NCBI GenBank assembly: GCA_964636625.1
Contig: CAZWUL010000003.1
Span: 1-49,930 of the forward strand
DNA: 49,930 nt
Direction: 5' to 3'
Source: CAZWUL01 sp964636625
GTDB taxonomy: Bacteria; Atribacterota; Phoenicimicrobiia; Phoenicimicrobiales; Stramentimicrobiaceae
Numbering within the stretch: position 1 is the first letter of the stretch; every line of letters begins with the position of its first letter. This document shows positions 9,244 to 18,070 of the stretch, piece by piece. The position numbers were made by a program, and so were the translations under genes. Below the pieces are notes generated by a model, which was not told where the DNA came from, ran no database searches, and saw nothing but the letters and a program-made list of their open reading frames with translations.

Positions 9244-10201
9244 TACATTAGTCAGTATTAAAAAGCTCATAAAATATTTTCCTATCAAAAAAGGTGTTTT
9301 TAAAAAAACAATAGGGTGGGTGAAGGCAGTTGATGATATTAGCTTTGATATATACGCTGGAGAAACATTAGGTCTTGTTGGAGAATCCGGTTGTGGTAAA
9401 TCGACTACCGCTATGACTGTGCTACGACTGGAAGAACCGACCAGTGGTGATATATTATTTCAGGGTAAAAATCTTGCAAAAATAAAAAAAAGCCAGATGA
9501 GAAAATACAGGAAAGATTTGCAGATTATTTTTCAGGATCCTTATAGCTCTCTTGACCCCAGAATGAAAGTAAAACATATTATTTCTGAGGGACTAGCTGC
9601 TCATAATTTATACAACTCTAAACAGCGAAACCAGAAGGTAGGAGAGTTGTTGGATAAGGTAGGAATTGTCCCTGATTATATGGATCGTTTTCCCCACGAG
9701 TTCAGTGGAGGACAAAGGCAGAGAATAGGAATTGCCAGAGCCCTGGCTCTTAATCCAAAACTAGTTATCTGTGATGAGGCTGTCTCAGCCCTTGATGTGT
9801 CTATACGTTCCCAAATTATTAATTTGTTTAAGGACCTACAAAAAGAATTTAATTTAACATACCTTTTTATTGCCCATGATTTGAGTGTCATTAAATATAT
9901 TAGTGACCGGGTTGCTGTTATGTATTTAGGGAAAATTGTAGAAATAGCACCAAAGAGTATATTTTTTAATAAAACACTACACCCTTATGCTCAAGCCCTG
10001 GTTTCAGCTGTTCCTGTTCCCAATCCCGATTTTAAAAAGAAAAGAATAATTTTACAGGGAGATGTGCCCAGTCCGGCTAATCCTCCAAAAGGATGTCGTT
10101 TCCACCCCAGATGTTCAAAGGTAATGGATATTTGCTCGAAAGAAAAACCCCCCTTAAGAGAGATTGAAAAAAATCATTTTGTAGCATGTCACTTATATTA
10201 G
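9236..10201 (+). CDS. dppF: Peptide ABC transporter ATP-binding protein, DppF/OppF family
   Basis: Partner ATPase of DppD. It starts inside the end of dppD (ATG 9236, with GGGAGGTTAAC upstream). Walker A GESGCGKS, Q-loop IIFQDPYSSLDP, signature FSGGQRQR, Walker B LVICDEAVSALD and H-loop FIAHDLS are intact. The C-terminal GCRFHPRCSKVMDIC tail is typical. At 321 aa it ends the transporter operon. About 100 bases follow before tRNA-Arg, with no clear terminator. Confidence 0.93.
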   Translation: MDNTLVSIKKLIKYFPIKKGVFKKTIGWVKAVDDISFDIYAGETLGLVGESGCGKSTTAMTVLRLEEPTSGDILFQGKNLAKIKKSQMRKYRKDLQIIFQDPYSSLDPRMKVKHIISEGLAAHNLYNSKQRNQKVGELLDKVGIVPDYMDRFPHEFSGGQRQRIGIARALALNPKLVICDEAVSALDVSIRSQIINLFKDLQKEFNLTYLFIAHDLSVIKYISDRVAVMYLGKIVEIAPKSIFFNKTLHPYAQALVSAVPVPNPDFKKKRIILQGDVPSPANPPKGCRFHPRCSKVMDICSKEKPPLREIEKNHFVACHLY

Positions 10202-10250
10202 GTTTGTATTGATTTTATCTTTATTCTTTGTGCAAACATTTTCAATCAAA

Positions 10251-10279
10251 TTGTGTATATTAATATTTTGTGTTAAAAT
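10251..10279 (+). promoter_or_regulatory. Putative promoter for tRNA-Arg
   Basis: TTGTGT (10251-10256), 17-bp spacer, TAAAAT (10274-10279), ending 24 bases before the tRNA 5' end. Spacing is ideal but the -35 box is a partial match; assigned by eye. Confidence 0.4.
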
Positions 10280-10302
10280 TGTTTTCGAATTAGCAAATAC
10301 GA

Positions 10303-10378
10303 GCGCCCGTAGCTCAATGGATAGAGCAGGGGCTTCCTAAGCCCCGTGTTGGAAGTTCGACTCTTCTCGGGCGCTCCA
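10303..10378 (+). tRNA. tRNA-Arg (anticodon CCU)
   Basis: The cloverleaf was built by hand. The acceptor GCGCCCG pairs with CGGGCGC. The D arm is GCTC/GAGC. The anticodon stem GGGGC/GCCCC encloses TTCCTAA with anticodon CCT, reading AGG. The T arm GGAAG/CTTCT has loop TTCGACT. CCA is genome-encoded and the base at position 73 reads T. Total 76 nt. It is directly upstream of argS, whose product would charge it. Confidence 0.95.
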
Positions 10379-10437
10379 TTATTATTTAATAATTAATATC
10401 TCCCCATGGTTATTGAAAACAAGAGAGGAAAGCAAAA

Positions 10438-12123
10438 TTGAACAAGAAGATTAATAAACATATAAGAGAACTCATAGTAGAAGCTGTTCAGAAAGGTATC
10501 AAAGATGAAACACTTAAACCTAAAGAAATGCCGCCAATTATTATAACTACTCCAAAAAACCCAGAGCATGGTCATTTAACAACAAATATAGCCTTGCAGC
10601 TTTCACGAATAATTAAATCTAACCCCAGGCAGATTGCTGATAAAATTGTGCAGGAAATAGAAAATAGCAAGAAGCAGGGAATTACCAAGATTGAAATTGC
10701 TGGACCTGGGTTCATTAATTTTTATTTGGAAAATAATGTATTACATAACGTATTAAGAGAAATTATGCAACAAAAATCTCAGTTTGGACAGTCTGATATT
10801 GGTAATAATGAAAAGATAAATATAGAGTTTGTAAGCGTTAATCCTACTGGACCTTTGCATGTTGGTCATGGGAAATGTGCTGCCGTGGGAGATGCGCTCG
10901 CAAAAATATTGAAAGCAGCCGGGTATCAGGTAACAACTGAATATTATATCAATGACCACGGTAAGCAAATAGATACCCTGGGAGAATCTGTTCTGGCTCG
11001 TTATCAAAAGCTATTTGGTGAGAATATAGATTTTCCTGAAAACGGGTATCAGGGGGAATATATTATTGCTCTGGCGGAAGAGATTAGAGATAGATATGAT
11101 GACAAATTTATAAATAGGAATGCTAAAGAAAATATAGAATTTTTTAAAGAATATGCCCAAAACAGTATTTTACAGGATATAAAAAATGACTTGAATTCTT
11201 TTGGTGTTAGATTTGATAATTGGTTTAGTGAAAAATCTCTTTATGATAAAAATAAAGTTCAGCCGGTTATCGAAAAACTATTAAAAGAAAACCATGTTTA
11301 TCGCCACGAGGGAGCCTTCTGGTTTAAGGCTTCTGGTTTTGGAGATGAGAAAGACAGAGTGGTAATTAGAGAAAATGGCGAGCCCACTTATTTTGCTTCA
11401 GATATTGCATATCATGATGATAAGTATAATAGAGGATTTCATACATTAATTGATATCTGGGGAGCCGATCATCATGGTTATATAAAAAGAATGAAGGCAG
11501 CTGTAATGGCAATGGGCTACAATCCGGATACATTCCAGGTTTTATTGGTTCAATTTGTAACTTTGATAAAAGATGGAGAGGTTGTAGGCATGAGTACCAG
11601 GGGAGGGGAATTTATTACCTTGAAGAATCTTTTACAAGAAGTGGGTAGCGACGTTGCCCGTTATTTTTTCCTCATGCATAGCCACGATAGTCATACCGAA
11701 TTTGATCTGGACATTGCAAAATCGCAATCGATGGAGAATCCTGTTTTTTATATTCAATATGCCTATGCCAGAATTTGCAGTATAATAGAAAAGGGTAGGG
11801 TGAATAATGTTGTTCTGGATGATAAAATAGAAGAAGAAGTTAATCTGAGCTTGCTAGATAAAAAAGTAGAGCTGGAATTAATTAAAAAATTAGCAAATTT
11901 CAGAAAAACAATCGAAAATAGTGCTGAACACTGGAAACCCCATTTGATTGCAAGTTATTTGCATGAATTGGCAGCCCAATTTCATAAATATTATACTGAA
12001 TATAAGGTTCTTGGTGAGGATAGAAAATTATCAGAAGCACGATTGTATCTGGTGCATTGTGTCAAAATTGTGCTTGAAAATGCCCTGTTTTTATTAGGGA
12101 TTAAAGCGCCTGAGCAAATGTAA
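10438..12123 (+). CDS. argS: Arginyl-tRNA synthetase
   Basis: Charges tRNA-Arg with arginine (class Ia); cytosolic. At 561 aa, the start is TTG 10438, preceded by AGAGGAAAGC. The N-terminal Add-1 domain covers about residues 5-110. The HIGH-box equivalent is NPTGPLHVGHG, near residues 138-148. The KMSKS loop is represented by VVGMSTRGG, a common ArgRS variant without the first Lys. The anticodon-binding C-terminus ends FLLGIKAPEQM, typical of the family. It lies 59 bp after tRNA-Arg(CCU) and could share its transcript. rapZ begins 15 bases after its stop. Confidence 0.95.
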   Translation: MNKKINKHIRELIVEAVQKGIKDETLKPKEMPPIIITTPKNPEHGHLTTNIALQLSRIIKSNPRQIADKIVQEIENSKKQGITKIEIAGPGFINFYLENNVLHNVLREIMQQKSQFGQSDIGNNEKINIEFVSVNPTGPLHVGHGKCAAVGDALAKILKAAGYQVTTEYYINDHGKQIDTLGESVLARYQKLFGENIDFPENGYQGEYIIALAEEIRDRYDDKFINRNAKENIEFFKEYAQNSILQDIKNDLNSFGVRFDNWFSEKSLYDKNKVQPVIEKLLKENHVYRHEGAFWFKASGFGDEKDRVVIRENGEPTYFASDIAYHDDKYNRGFHTLIDIWGADHHGYIKRMKAAVMAMGYNPDTFQVLLVQFVTLIKDGEVVGMSTRGGEFITLKNLLQEVGSDVARYFFLMHSHDSHTEFDLDIAKSQSMENPVFYIQYAYARICSIIEKGRVNNVVLDDKIEEEVNLSLLDKKVELELIKKLANFRKTIENSAEHWKPHLIASYLHELAAQFHKYYTEYKVLGEDRKLSEARLYLVHCVKIVLENALFLLGIKAPEQM

Positions 12124-12138
12124 AAATTTGAGGTTTTT

Positions 12139-13026
12139 ATGAAAAATAACAGATTTGTAATAATAACTGGTCTTTCAGGAGCAGGGAAAAGTGTTGCCAT
12201 TAAATGCCTAGAGGATTTGGATTTTTTTTGTGTGGACAACATCCCTCCCCAGTTAATACCTAAGTTTTCTGAAATGTGTCTCAAGTCTCAGGGAAAATTA
12301 TCCAAGATAGCCTTTGTTGTTGATATACGAGGGGAAATATTTTTTCAGGAAATAGATAAGTCGTTGAGAGAATTGGAAGACATGAAAATTTATCCCGAAA
12401 TATTATTTCTGGAAGCAAAAGATGAAGTTATTGTAAGAAGGTTCAGTGAAACAAGGAGAAAACATCCCCTGCAGTGTTCTCAGAGTATTCTCGAGAATAT
12501 CCACCAGGAAAGGAAAAGGTTAAAAGAATTAAAGTCAAAAGCCACTCTAATTATTGATACCTCAAATCTAAATCCAAAGCATTTAAGCATTGAAATTCGT
12601 GAATATTTCCAGAAGGATACCAAAAAGGGAATTCACATAAGTTTGATATCTTTTGGTTATAAATACGGAATGCCAATCGATGTTGATTGGGTATTTGATA
12701 CCAGGTTTCTTCCTAATCCTTATTACCATAGCGAATTGACTGAATTATCTGGAAAAGATGAAAGAATTAAAGAATATTTAATGCAATTTCCTGTAACTCG
12801 TAACTTTATCGAAAAATTCTTTACGCTTATAGAATTTCTAATTCCTTATTATGTAAAAGAAGGTAAGAGTTATTTATCAATAGCTATCGGATGTACTGGT
12901 GGAAGGCATCGCTCAGTTTTTTTGATTAACCAGCTATACCAATTTTTAAAGAGTAAAGATTACCATATTTTTGTGAGACATAGAGATATAAAAAAAGAAG
13001 AAAAAAATTATAAAGAGAAGTTGTAA
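12139..13026 (+). CDS. rapZ: RNase adapter / nucleotide-binding protein RapZ (YvcJ)
   Basis: P-loop NTPase family whose E. coli member RapZ controls GlmZ/GlmS turnover; the Gram-positive YvcJ role is less clear. At 295 aa, Walker A GLSGAGKS is near residues 11-18, DLDFFCVDNIPPQLIP follows, and the C-terminal domain has FGYKYGMPIDVDWVFDTRFLPNP and IGCTGGRHRSV. The ATG follows GAGG. It is the first gene of rapZ-yvcK-whiA, a gene order conserved in many Firmicutes and related phyla. Confidence 0.93.
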   Translation: MKNNRFVIITGLSGAGKSVAIKCLEDLDFFCVDNIPPQLIPKFSEMCLKSQGKLSKIAFVVDIRGEIFFQEIDKSLRELEDMKIYPEILFLEAKDEVIVRRFSETRRKHPLQCSQSILENIHQERKRLKELKSKATLIIDTSNLNPKHLSIEIREYFQKDTKKGIHISLISFGYKYGMPIDVDWVFDTRFLPNPYYHSELTELSGKDERIKEYLMQFPVTRNFIEKFFTLIEFLIPYYVKEGKSYLSIAIGCTGGRHRSVFLINQLYQFLKSKDYHIFVRHRDIKKEEKNYKEKL

Positions 13027-13027
13027 T

Positions 13028-14323
13028 ATGGATTCAAGGCGTCTTCGATTCGTGTCTTTCGGAAAATGGTTCTACCCTGGAATGCGGGTTAAGCGTTTTT
13101 TGCTTGTTGTTCTATTAGGAATAATCCTAATGGCAATAGGAGTAATTTTTCTGATTGATTTATCGAGATTTTTATGGATTAAAAATCAGATAAGAAACAT
13201 GTTTACTTATTATCAGATTGCCCCACACCTTTCCGGTTTTATTCTAATAGTTACAGGTTCTGCCCTGGTAATTTTGGGCATCTCTAATATAAACCGTTCA
13301 ATTTTAAAAAGGATTGCACCTGAGCAAGTTGACAAAGTATCTGAAATTATTTACCTGCAGAGGAAATTAGAAAAAGGACCGCATATTGTGGTAATTGGCG
13401 GGGGAACAGGCCTTCATACTTTATTAAGGGGACTTAAGCAATACACCAGTAATATAACGGCAGTAGTAACTGTTTTTGACAGTGGAGGAAGCTCCGGCCA
13501 ATTAAGAGAGGATATGGGAGTATTACCTCCAGGGGATATCAGAAATTGCCTGGTTGCCCTTTCAGCCAGGGAATCTTTAATGACTGATTTGTTTCAGTAT
13601 AGGTTTAGGGATGGTAATTTGCAAGGACATAGCTTTGGTAATTTATTTATTACCGCTATGTCTGAAGTGACTGGCGATTTTCCAAAAGCCATCGAAAAAT
13701 CAAGTGAAATTCTGGCAATACGCGGGAAAGTATTACCTTCCTCAATAGACGATGTAACTTTATGCGCCCGGTTAAAAAACAAGCAGCTTGTTAGAGGGGA
13801 GAATCATATATCTGAAAGCAAAGACGGAATTGAGAATATTTTTATTCAACCATCAGAAGTGTTACCATTACCGGAGACTATCCAGGCAATAAATAAGGCT
13901 GATGCGATTATTTTAGGCCCTGGTAGTCTCTATACAAGTGTTATTTGCAATCTACTGGTAAAGAATATACCAGAATCAATATGTCAGTCAAATGCATTGA
14001 AAATTTATATCTGCAATGTTATGACCCAGCCTGGGGAAACAGAAGGGTATTCTGCCTCAATGCACCTGGTAGAGTTAATAAACTATTTACGACAAAATTG
14101 TATTGATTATGCATTAGTTAATAAATCTGTATTAAGTAAGAAAATCGCCCTTAAATATGAGAAGGAGGGGGCATATATGGTTAATGATGATTTAAAAGAA
14201 ACATATGAAAACAGTACGAGGATTGTTCGTCAGGATTTACTATCACAACAGAATTTTGCCAGGCATGATTCTGATAAAATTGCCAAATTAATCATGGAAA
14301 TTATACACAAGGAGAAAAAGTAA
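13028..14323 (+). CDS. yvcK: YvcK/MgfK family gluconeogenesis factor with N-terminal membrane helices
   Basis: Binds UDP-sugars and is needed for morphogenesis or gluconeogenic growth in Bacillus. At 431 aa it is longer than the roughly 320-aa soluble form. Two hydrophobic segments (about residues 22-45 and 63-84) precede the catalytic-like fold, which starts HIVVIGGGTGLHTLLRGLK. VTVFDSGGSSGQLRED, PPGDIRNCLVALS and ILGPGSLYTSV are family signatures. The TM extension is known in other lineages. The start is one base after the rapZ stop. Confidence 0.9.
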   Translation: MDSRRLRFVSFGKWFYPGMRVKRFLLVVLLGIILMAIGVIFLIDLSRFLWIKNQIRNMFTYYQIAPHLSGFILIVTGSALVILGISNINRSILKRIAPEQVDKVSEIIYLQRKLEKGPHIVVIGGGTGLHTLLRGLKQYTSNITAVVTVFDSGGSSGQLREDMGVLPPGDIRNCLVALSARESLMTDLFQYRFRDGNLQGHSFGNLFITAMSEVTGDFPKAIEKSSEILAIRGKVLPSSIDDVTLCARLKNKQLVRGENHISESKDGIENIFIQPSEVLPLPETIQAINKADAIILGPGSLYTSVICNLLVKNIPESICQSNALKIYICNVMTQPGETEGYSASMHLVELINYLRQNCIDYALVNKSVLSKKIALKYEKEGAYMVNDDLKETYENSTRIVRQDLLSQQNFARHDSDKIAKLIMEIIHKEKK

Positions 14324-14328
14324 TAGAT

Positions 14329-15336
14329 ATGTATTTTTCTTCAATGGTGAAACAAGAGCTGGCAAGGATTATGCCCGAAAGTATATTAGAACAAAAAGGG
14401 GAATTATTGGCTTTTATTAGGTTTAAAGGATTTATTAGCAAACCTGATAAATATTTGTCATTAATTTTGGAAAACCCTATTATGATTAAGATTGTTTATT
14501 ATTTGTATAAAAAAGTATTTGGATGCGAATTAAACATCAAGACTATTAAAAAAAGAAATAATAAAAAGATTTTTATCATAACTGTGCCTGATTCTGAAAA
14601 AACAAAGTGCATTTTAGATACATTTCACCTCAAGGCAAATACTCATGGAAAGCTGAATGGGAAAATAGAAGCAAAAACAAGTAAAAGCAATTTTTCTGTT
14701 GAAAATTATTATTCTCCCGCTGCATTTTTGCGTGGTGTTTTCCTGGTAGATGGCTTTGTCAATGACCCTGAAAGGATGTATCATTTAGAGATATCCTGTT
14801 ATCATATGAACGAAGCTAAAATTATTAAAAATATCTTTGAGAGTGTTGCTTTTTCTGCCAAAGTTAGCCGCTGGCAAAAAAGGTGGGCAGTATACATCAA
14901 AAAGAGCGAACAAATATTTGAGTTTTTAAGATTTATTGGAGTTCAGAGAGCTTTACTTAACTTTCAGGATATTATTGCCAGAAAAGACTTATTAAATACA
15001 ATTAACCGATTAGTCAATTGTGAAACTGCCAACCTTGATAAGACTATCCTTTCAGCCTCACGTCAATTGCGTGATATTGATATTGTAAAAGAGCATATAG
15101 GTATAGATAATTTATCAAATAGTCTAAAAGATGTTATCATGGCTCGGTTGAATAATCCATATGCCAGCATCCAGGAATTAGCCAGCACAATTGGTGGGGG
15201 TATTTCCAAGTCAGGAGTTTATCACCGACTTAAAAAAATTGAACAATTGGCAGAAAACTATATAATAGGAGAAACATCTATTTTTGAGAATAGAGCGGAA
15301 AAAGTAATAGGTGGAATATTGACAAAACATCAGTAA
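14329..15336 (+). CDS. whiA: WhiA-type DNA-binding/LAGLIDADG-like regulator
   Basis: Ubiquitous in Gram-positive bacteria; it combines a degenerate LAGLIDADG fold with a C-terminal HTH and affects division and chromosome segregation. At 335 aa, the start MYFSSMVKQELARI is typical. LRGVFLVDGFVNDPERMYHLEI is the LAGLIDADG core (about 138-160). The C-terminal HTH contains ASIQELASTIGGGISKSGVYHRLKKI. GGAGAAAAAG lies upstream of the ATG. It ends the rapZ cluster; rpoN follows with its own putative promoter. Confidence 0.93.
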   Translation: MYFSSMVKQELARIMPESILEQKGELLAFIRFKGFISKPDKYLSLILENPIMIKIVYYLYKKVFGCELNIKTIKKRNNKKIFIITVPDSEKTKCILDTFHLKANTHGKLNGKIEAKTSKSNFSVENYYSPAAFLRGVFLVDGFVNDPERMYHLEISCYHMNEAKIIKNIFESVAFSAKVSRWQKRWAVYIKKSEQIFEFLRFIGVQRALLNFQDIIARKDLLNTINRLVNCETANLDKTILSASRQLRDIDIVKEHIGIDNLSNSLKDVIMARLNNPYASIQELASTIGGGISKSGVYHRLKKIEQLAENYIIGETSIFENRAEKVIGGILTKHQ

Positions 15337-15348
15337 AGTTTTATTTAT

Positions 15349-15378
15349 TTGGATAAATAGATTAAATAATGTTATAAT
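15349..15378 (+). promoter_or_regulatory. Putative promoter for rpoN-gapA
   Basis: TTGGAT (15349-15354), 18-bp spacer, TATAAT (15373-15378), then 57 bases to the rpoN ATG, which has a strong AGGGGGT SD. Assigned by eye. Confidence 0.45.
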
Positions 15379-15435
15379 ATTTTGTCATTCCATATAGTAT
15401 TATCATTATTTTTAAAAATAAATAGGGGGTAGCTA

Positions 15436-16974
15436 ATGAATCAGGGAATAACCCTGGAACAAAGACAATCTTTAAATCTAACACCCCAGATGCATCAATC
15501 TATTAAAATATTGCAAATGGACTTGATTGAGTTGAATAAATGGTTAGAGAAAGCTTCCCAGGATAATCCAGTTTTAGAGGTAGAATTAAATCAAATTAGT
15601 GAAAAAGAGAAAGAGTTTGACAATAGGGAGTATGAAGATAAAGATAATTTAAAAGAGCATTTAAACAATAAGATAGAATTGGATGATTGGCAAGATAGAG
15701 AATCTCTTTTTTCTTATTATCCAGGCGGAAAATTTTCGAACAAAGAGAAATTATTATTAAATAATTATGGTGAAAATTTACAATATGCTGTTTTGCAAAG
15801 TACTAATCTACACGAACATTTATTGTTAAACTTAAAGATGCTTATCGATAATGATGTGGACTTTAAAATTGGTGAGTACTTAATAGGTAACATTAATCAA
15901 AATGGTTATTTGGTAGTAAGCTGCCGAGAAGTATCAAAAGATTTGAACATTGCCGAAAGAAAAGTTAAAAAAGTACTGGCAATTATTCAAAGCTGCTCAT
16001 TTCCGGGGTTAGGAGCACGAAGCCTGAAGGAATGCCTTTTGCTTCAATTAAATAATCTAAAAATTGAAAATAAACAAATTATTAAAAAACTTATAATAAA
16101 CTACCTTGATGAGTTATCGAAAAAAAATTTTAATAAAATTTGTAAAAAATTATATTTATCAAATTATGACATACAAAACTTATTGGATATTATTGTAAAA
16201 AATTTTGAACCGAAGCCAGGAAGAATGTTTTCCCAGGATAATGAAGCGTTTTTCTTGATTCCTGACATTATAGTTAAAAAGGTTGACGATAGCTATGAAA
16301 TTAGGGAAAATAGAAATTATTTTCCATCAATTAAAATAAACTCTCACTATAAAAATATTTTGTTAGAAGAAAATACAAAAGACCGTAATAATAGAGAATC
16401 TTTATTAAATGAAAAAGGAAGTGAATATCGAAATACATTACAATATTTGAAAAAAAATTTAAATTCAGCACGCTGGATTATTCGTTGTGTTGAACAGAGG
16501 AAGAAAACAGTTCTTACCATAAGCAGGTTTATTATTGATTACCAGAAAGATTTTTTAGAAAAAGGGATTTCTTATTTAAAGCCATTATCCATGAAAGAAG
16601 CAGCTAATGTCCTTGAATTACATGAATCAACAATTTCCCGTGCTATCAATGGTAAAAAAATTCAGCTTCCCCGTGGTTTTTATGATATGAAATATTTTTT
16701 TTCCAAAGGGTTACCCCAGGAAAAGATTGAACCTATATCCAATGAAAAAATAAAAAATATTATAAAAGCCTATATAGAAACAGAGGATTGTTATTTTCCA
16801 TATACCGACATGCAAATTGCCTATTTATTAAAAACAAAAAATAATATCCAAATAGCCAGGAGAACCGTGGCCAAGTATCGTAAATTGTTAGAGATACCAT
16901 CTGCAAAAATACGCAGGAGATATCGAGAAAAAATAAATTATAAACAAATAAATACAGGGAGGAACAAAACATGA
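15436..16974 (+). CDS. rpoN: RNA polymerase sigma-54 factor
   Basis: Alternative sigma factor that recognises -24/-12 promoters and needs AAA+ activators. Region I (residues 1-50) is Gln-rich and carries LTPQMHQSIKILQMDLIEL. The core-binding domain is central. The HTH is near 385-405 (KEAANVLELHESTISRAINGK). The C-terminal RpoN box is ARRTVAKYRKLLEIP, with RxxVAKYR slightly diverged. At 512 aa it is a little longer than usual because of Lys/Asn-rich linkers. Its last four bases overlap gapA (ATGA), so it is translationally coupled to a glycolytic gene. No convincing -24/-12 promoter was seen in the window. Confidence 0.94.
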   Translation: MNQGITLEQRQSLNLTPQMHQSIKILQMDLIELNKWLEKASQDNPVLEVELNQISEKEKEFDNREYEDKDNLKEHLNNKIELDDWQDRESLFSYYPGGKFSNKEKLLLNNYGENLQYAVLQSTNLHEHLLLNLKMLIDNDVDFKIGEYLIGNINQNGYLVVSCREVSKDLNIAERKVKKVLAIIQSCSFPGLGARSLKECLLLQLNNLKIENKQIIKKLIINYLDELSKKNFNKICKKLYLSNYDIQNLLDIIVKNFEPKPGRMFSQDNEAFFLIPDIIVKKVDDSYEIRENRNYFPSIKINSHYKNILLEENTKDRNNRESLLNEKGSEYRNTLQYLKKNLNSARWIIRCVEQRKKTVLTISRFIIDYQKDFLEKGISYLKPLSMKEAANVLELHESTISRAINGKKIQLPRGFYDMKYFFSKGLPQEKIEPISNEKIKNIIKAYIETEDCYFPYTDMQIAYLLKTKNNIQIARRTVAKYRKLLEIPSAKIRRRYREKINYKQINTGRNKT

Positions 16975-17969
16975 GTATCAAAGTTGGAATTAACGGATTT
17001 GGAAGAATTGGGAGAAATGTGTTTAGGGCTGCACTGCAAGACAAAAATATTGACTTTGTTGCAGTTAATGATATTACCAATGCCAACACATTAGCACATC
17101 TTCTAAAATATGATTCTGTCCATGGAGTTTTGGAAGAAGATATTAAAGTTAAGGATGATTCAATCGAGGTTGCTGGCAGAGATATAAAAGTATTAAGCGT
17201 TAAAGACCCTGCTAATTTACCCTGGAATGATTTAGGGGTTGATATCGTTATTGAATCAACTGGTTTGTTTAGAGATAAAGAAAGTGTTTCCAAGCATTTA
17301 TCTGCCGGGGCTAAAAAGGTTATTATTACTGCACCTGCCAAAGATGAAGATATTACTATTGTTCTTGGTGTTAATGAGAAAGAATATAATGATGCGGAGC
17401 ATAATATAATATCCAATGCATCATGTACTACTAATTGCCTGGCACCTGTTGTTAAAGTCTTAAATGATGAGTTTGGAGTGGAAAAAGGAATTATGTCCAC
17501 AATTCATTCTTATACCTCTGACCAAAGATTATTAGATGCACCGCATAAAGATTTAAGGAGGGCGAGAGCAGCAGCTCTTTCGATGGTTCCAACCACAACT
17601 GGTGCTGCAAAAGCTGTTACTCTAGTTATACCGGAGTTGAAAGGAAAACTAAATGGAATGGCTTTTAGAGTTCCAACTGCTAATGTATCAGTGGTGGACT
17701 TGTCCGTATGGTTAAAGAAAGAAGTAACCGTAGAGCAAGTTAATGAGTCTTTAAAAAATGCTGCAAATGGCTATTTAAAAGGCATTTTAGACTACAATGA
17801 ATCCCCTCTTGTTTCTTCAGATTATAACGGGAATGCATTTTCGTCTATTGTTGACGGTCTTTCTACTATGGTCGTTGATGGTAATCTGGCTAAGGTTGTG
17901 TCCTGGTATGATAATGAATGGGGTTATTCCTGTAGAATTGCAGATCTTGTTAAATACATATCAAAATAA
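16971..17969 (+). CDS. gapA: Glyceraldehyde-3-phosphate dehydrogenase, type I
   Basis: Oxidises G3P to 1,3-bisphosphoglycerate with NAD+. At 332 aa, the Rossmann start is INGFGRIGRNVFRAA, the catalytic Cys lies in SNASCTTNCLAP (about residues 149-160), and WYDNEWGYSCR is the C-terminal signature. An SD (GGGAGGAAC) lies within the end of rpoN. tpiA follows, but no phosphoglycerate kinase gene intervenes. A hairpin (17995-18049) separates it from tpiA. Confidence 0.96.
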   Translation: MSIKVGINGFGRIGRNVFRAALQDKNIDFVAVNDITNANTLAHLLKYDSVHGVLEEDIKVKDDSIEVAGRDIKVLSVKDPANLPWNDLGVDIVIESTGLFRDKESVSKHLSAGAKKVIITAPAKDEDITIVLGVNEKEYNDAEHNIISNASCTTNCLAPVVKVLNDEFGVEKGIMSTIHSYTSDQRLLDAPHKDLRRARAAALSMVPTTTGAAKAVTLVIPELKGKLNGMAFRVPTANVSVVDLSVWLKKEVTVEQVNESLKNAANGYLKGILDYNESPLVSSDYNGNAFSSIVDGLSTMVVDGNLAKVVSWYDNEWGYSCRIADLVKYISK

Positions 17970-17994
17970 TTTAATTTTAAAAATTAAAAACAGG

Positions 17995-18049
17995 TATCAG
18001 ACAAGGAGAATAATTAATGGAACTATTAAATTATCTTCCTTGCCTGATA
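17995..18049 (+). promoter_or_regulatory. Imperfect hairpin overlapping a ribosome-binding site before tpiA
   Basis: Arms TATCAGACAAGGA (17995-18007) and TCCTTGCCTGATA (18037-18049) pair at 12 of 13 positions. The left arm contains the AAGGAG that would serve an in-frame upstream ATG at 18017. Folding would hide that SD and leave the second SD (GGAGGA, 18058-18063) for the normal tpiA start. No T-run follows, so it is not a classic terminator. Confidence 0.5.
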
Positions 18050-18070
18050 ATTATTTTGGAGGATAGAATA

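Noticed and set aside
16760..17500. 246-codon open frame on the - strand across rpoN/gapA
   Set aside because: It lies entirely opposite two well-supported genes, has no recognisable domain and a Ser/Thr/Leu-rich shadow composition.
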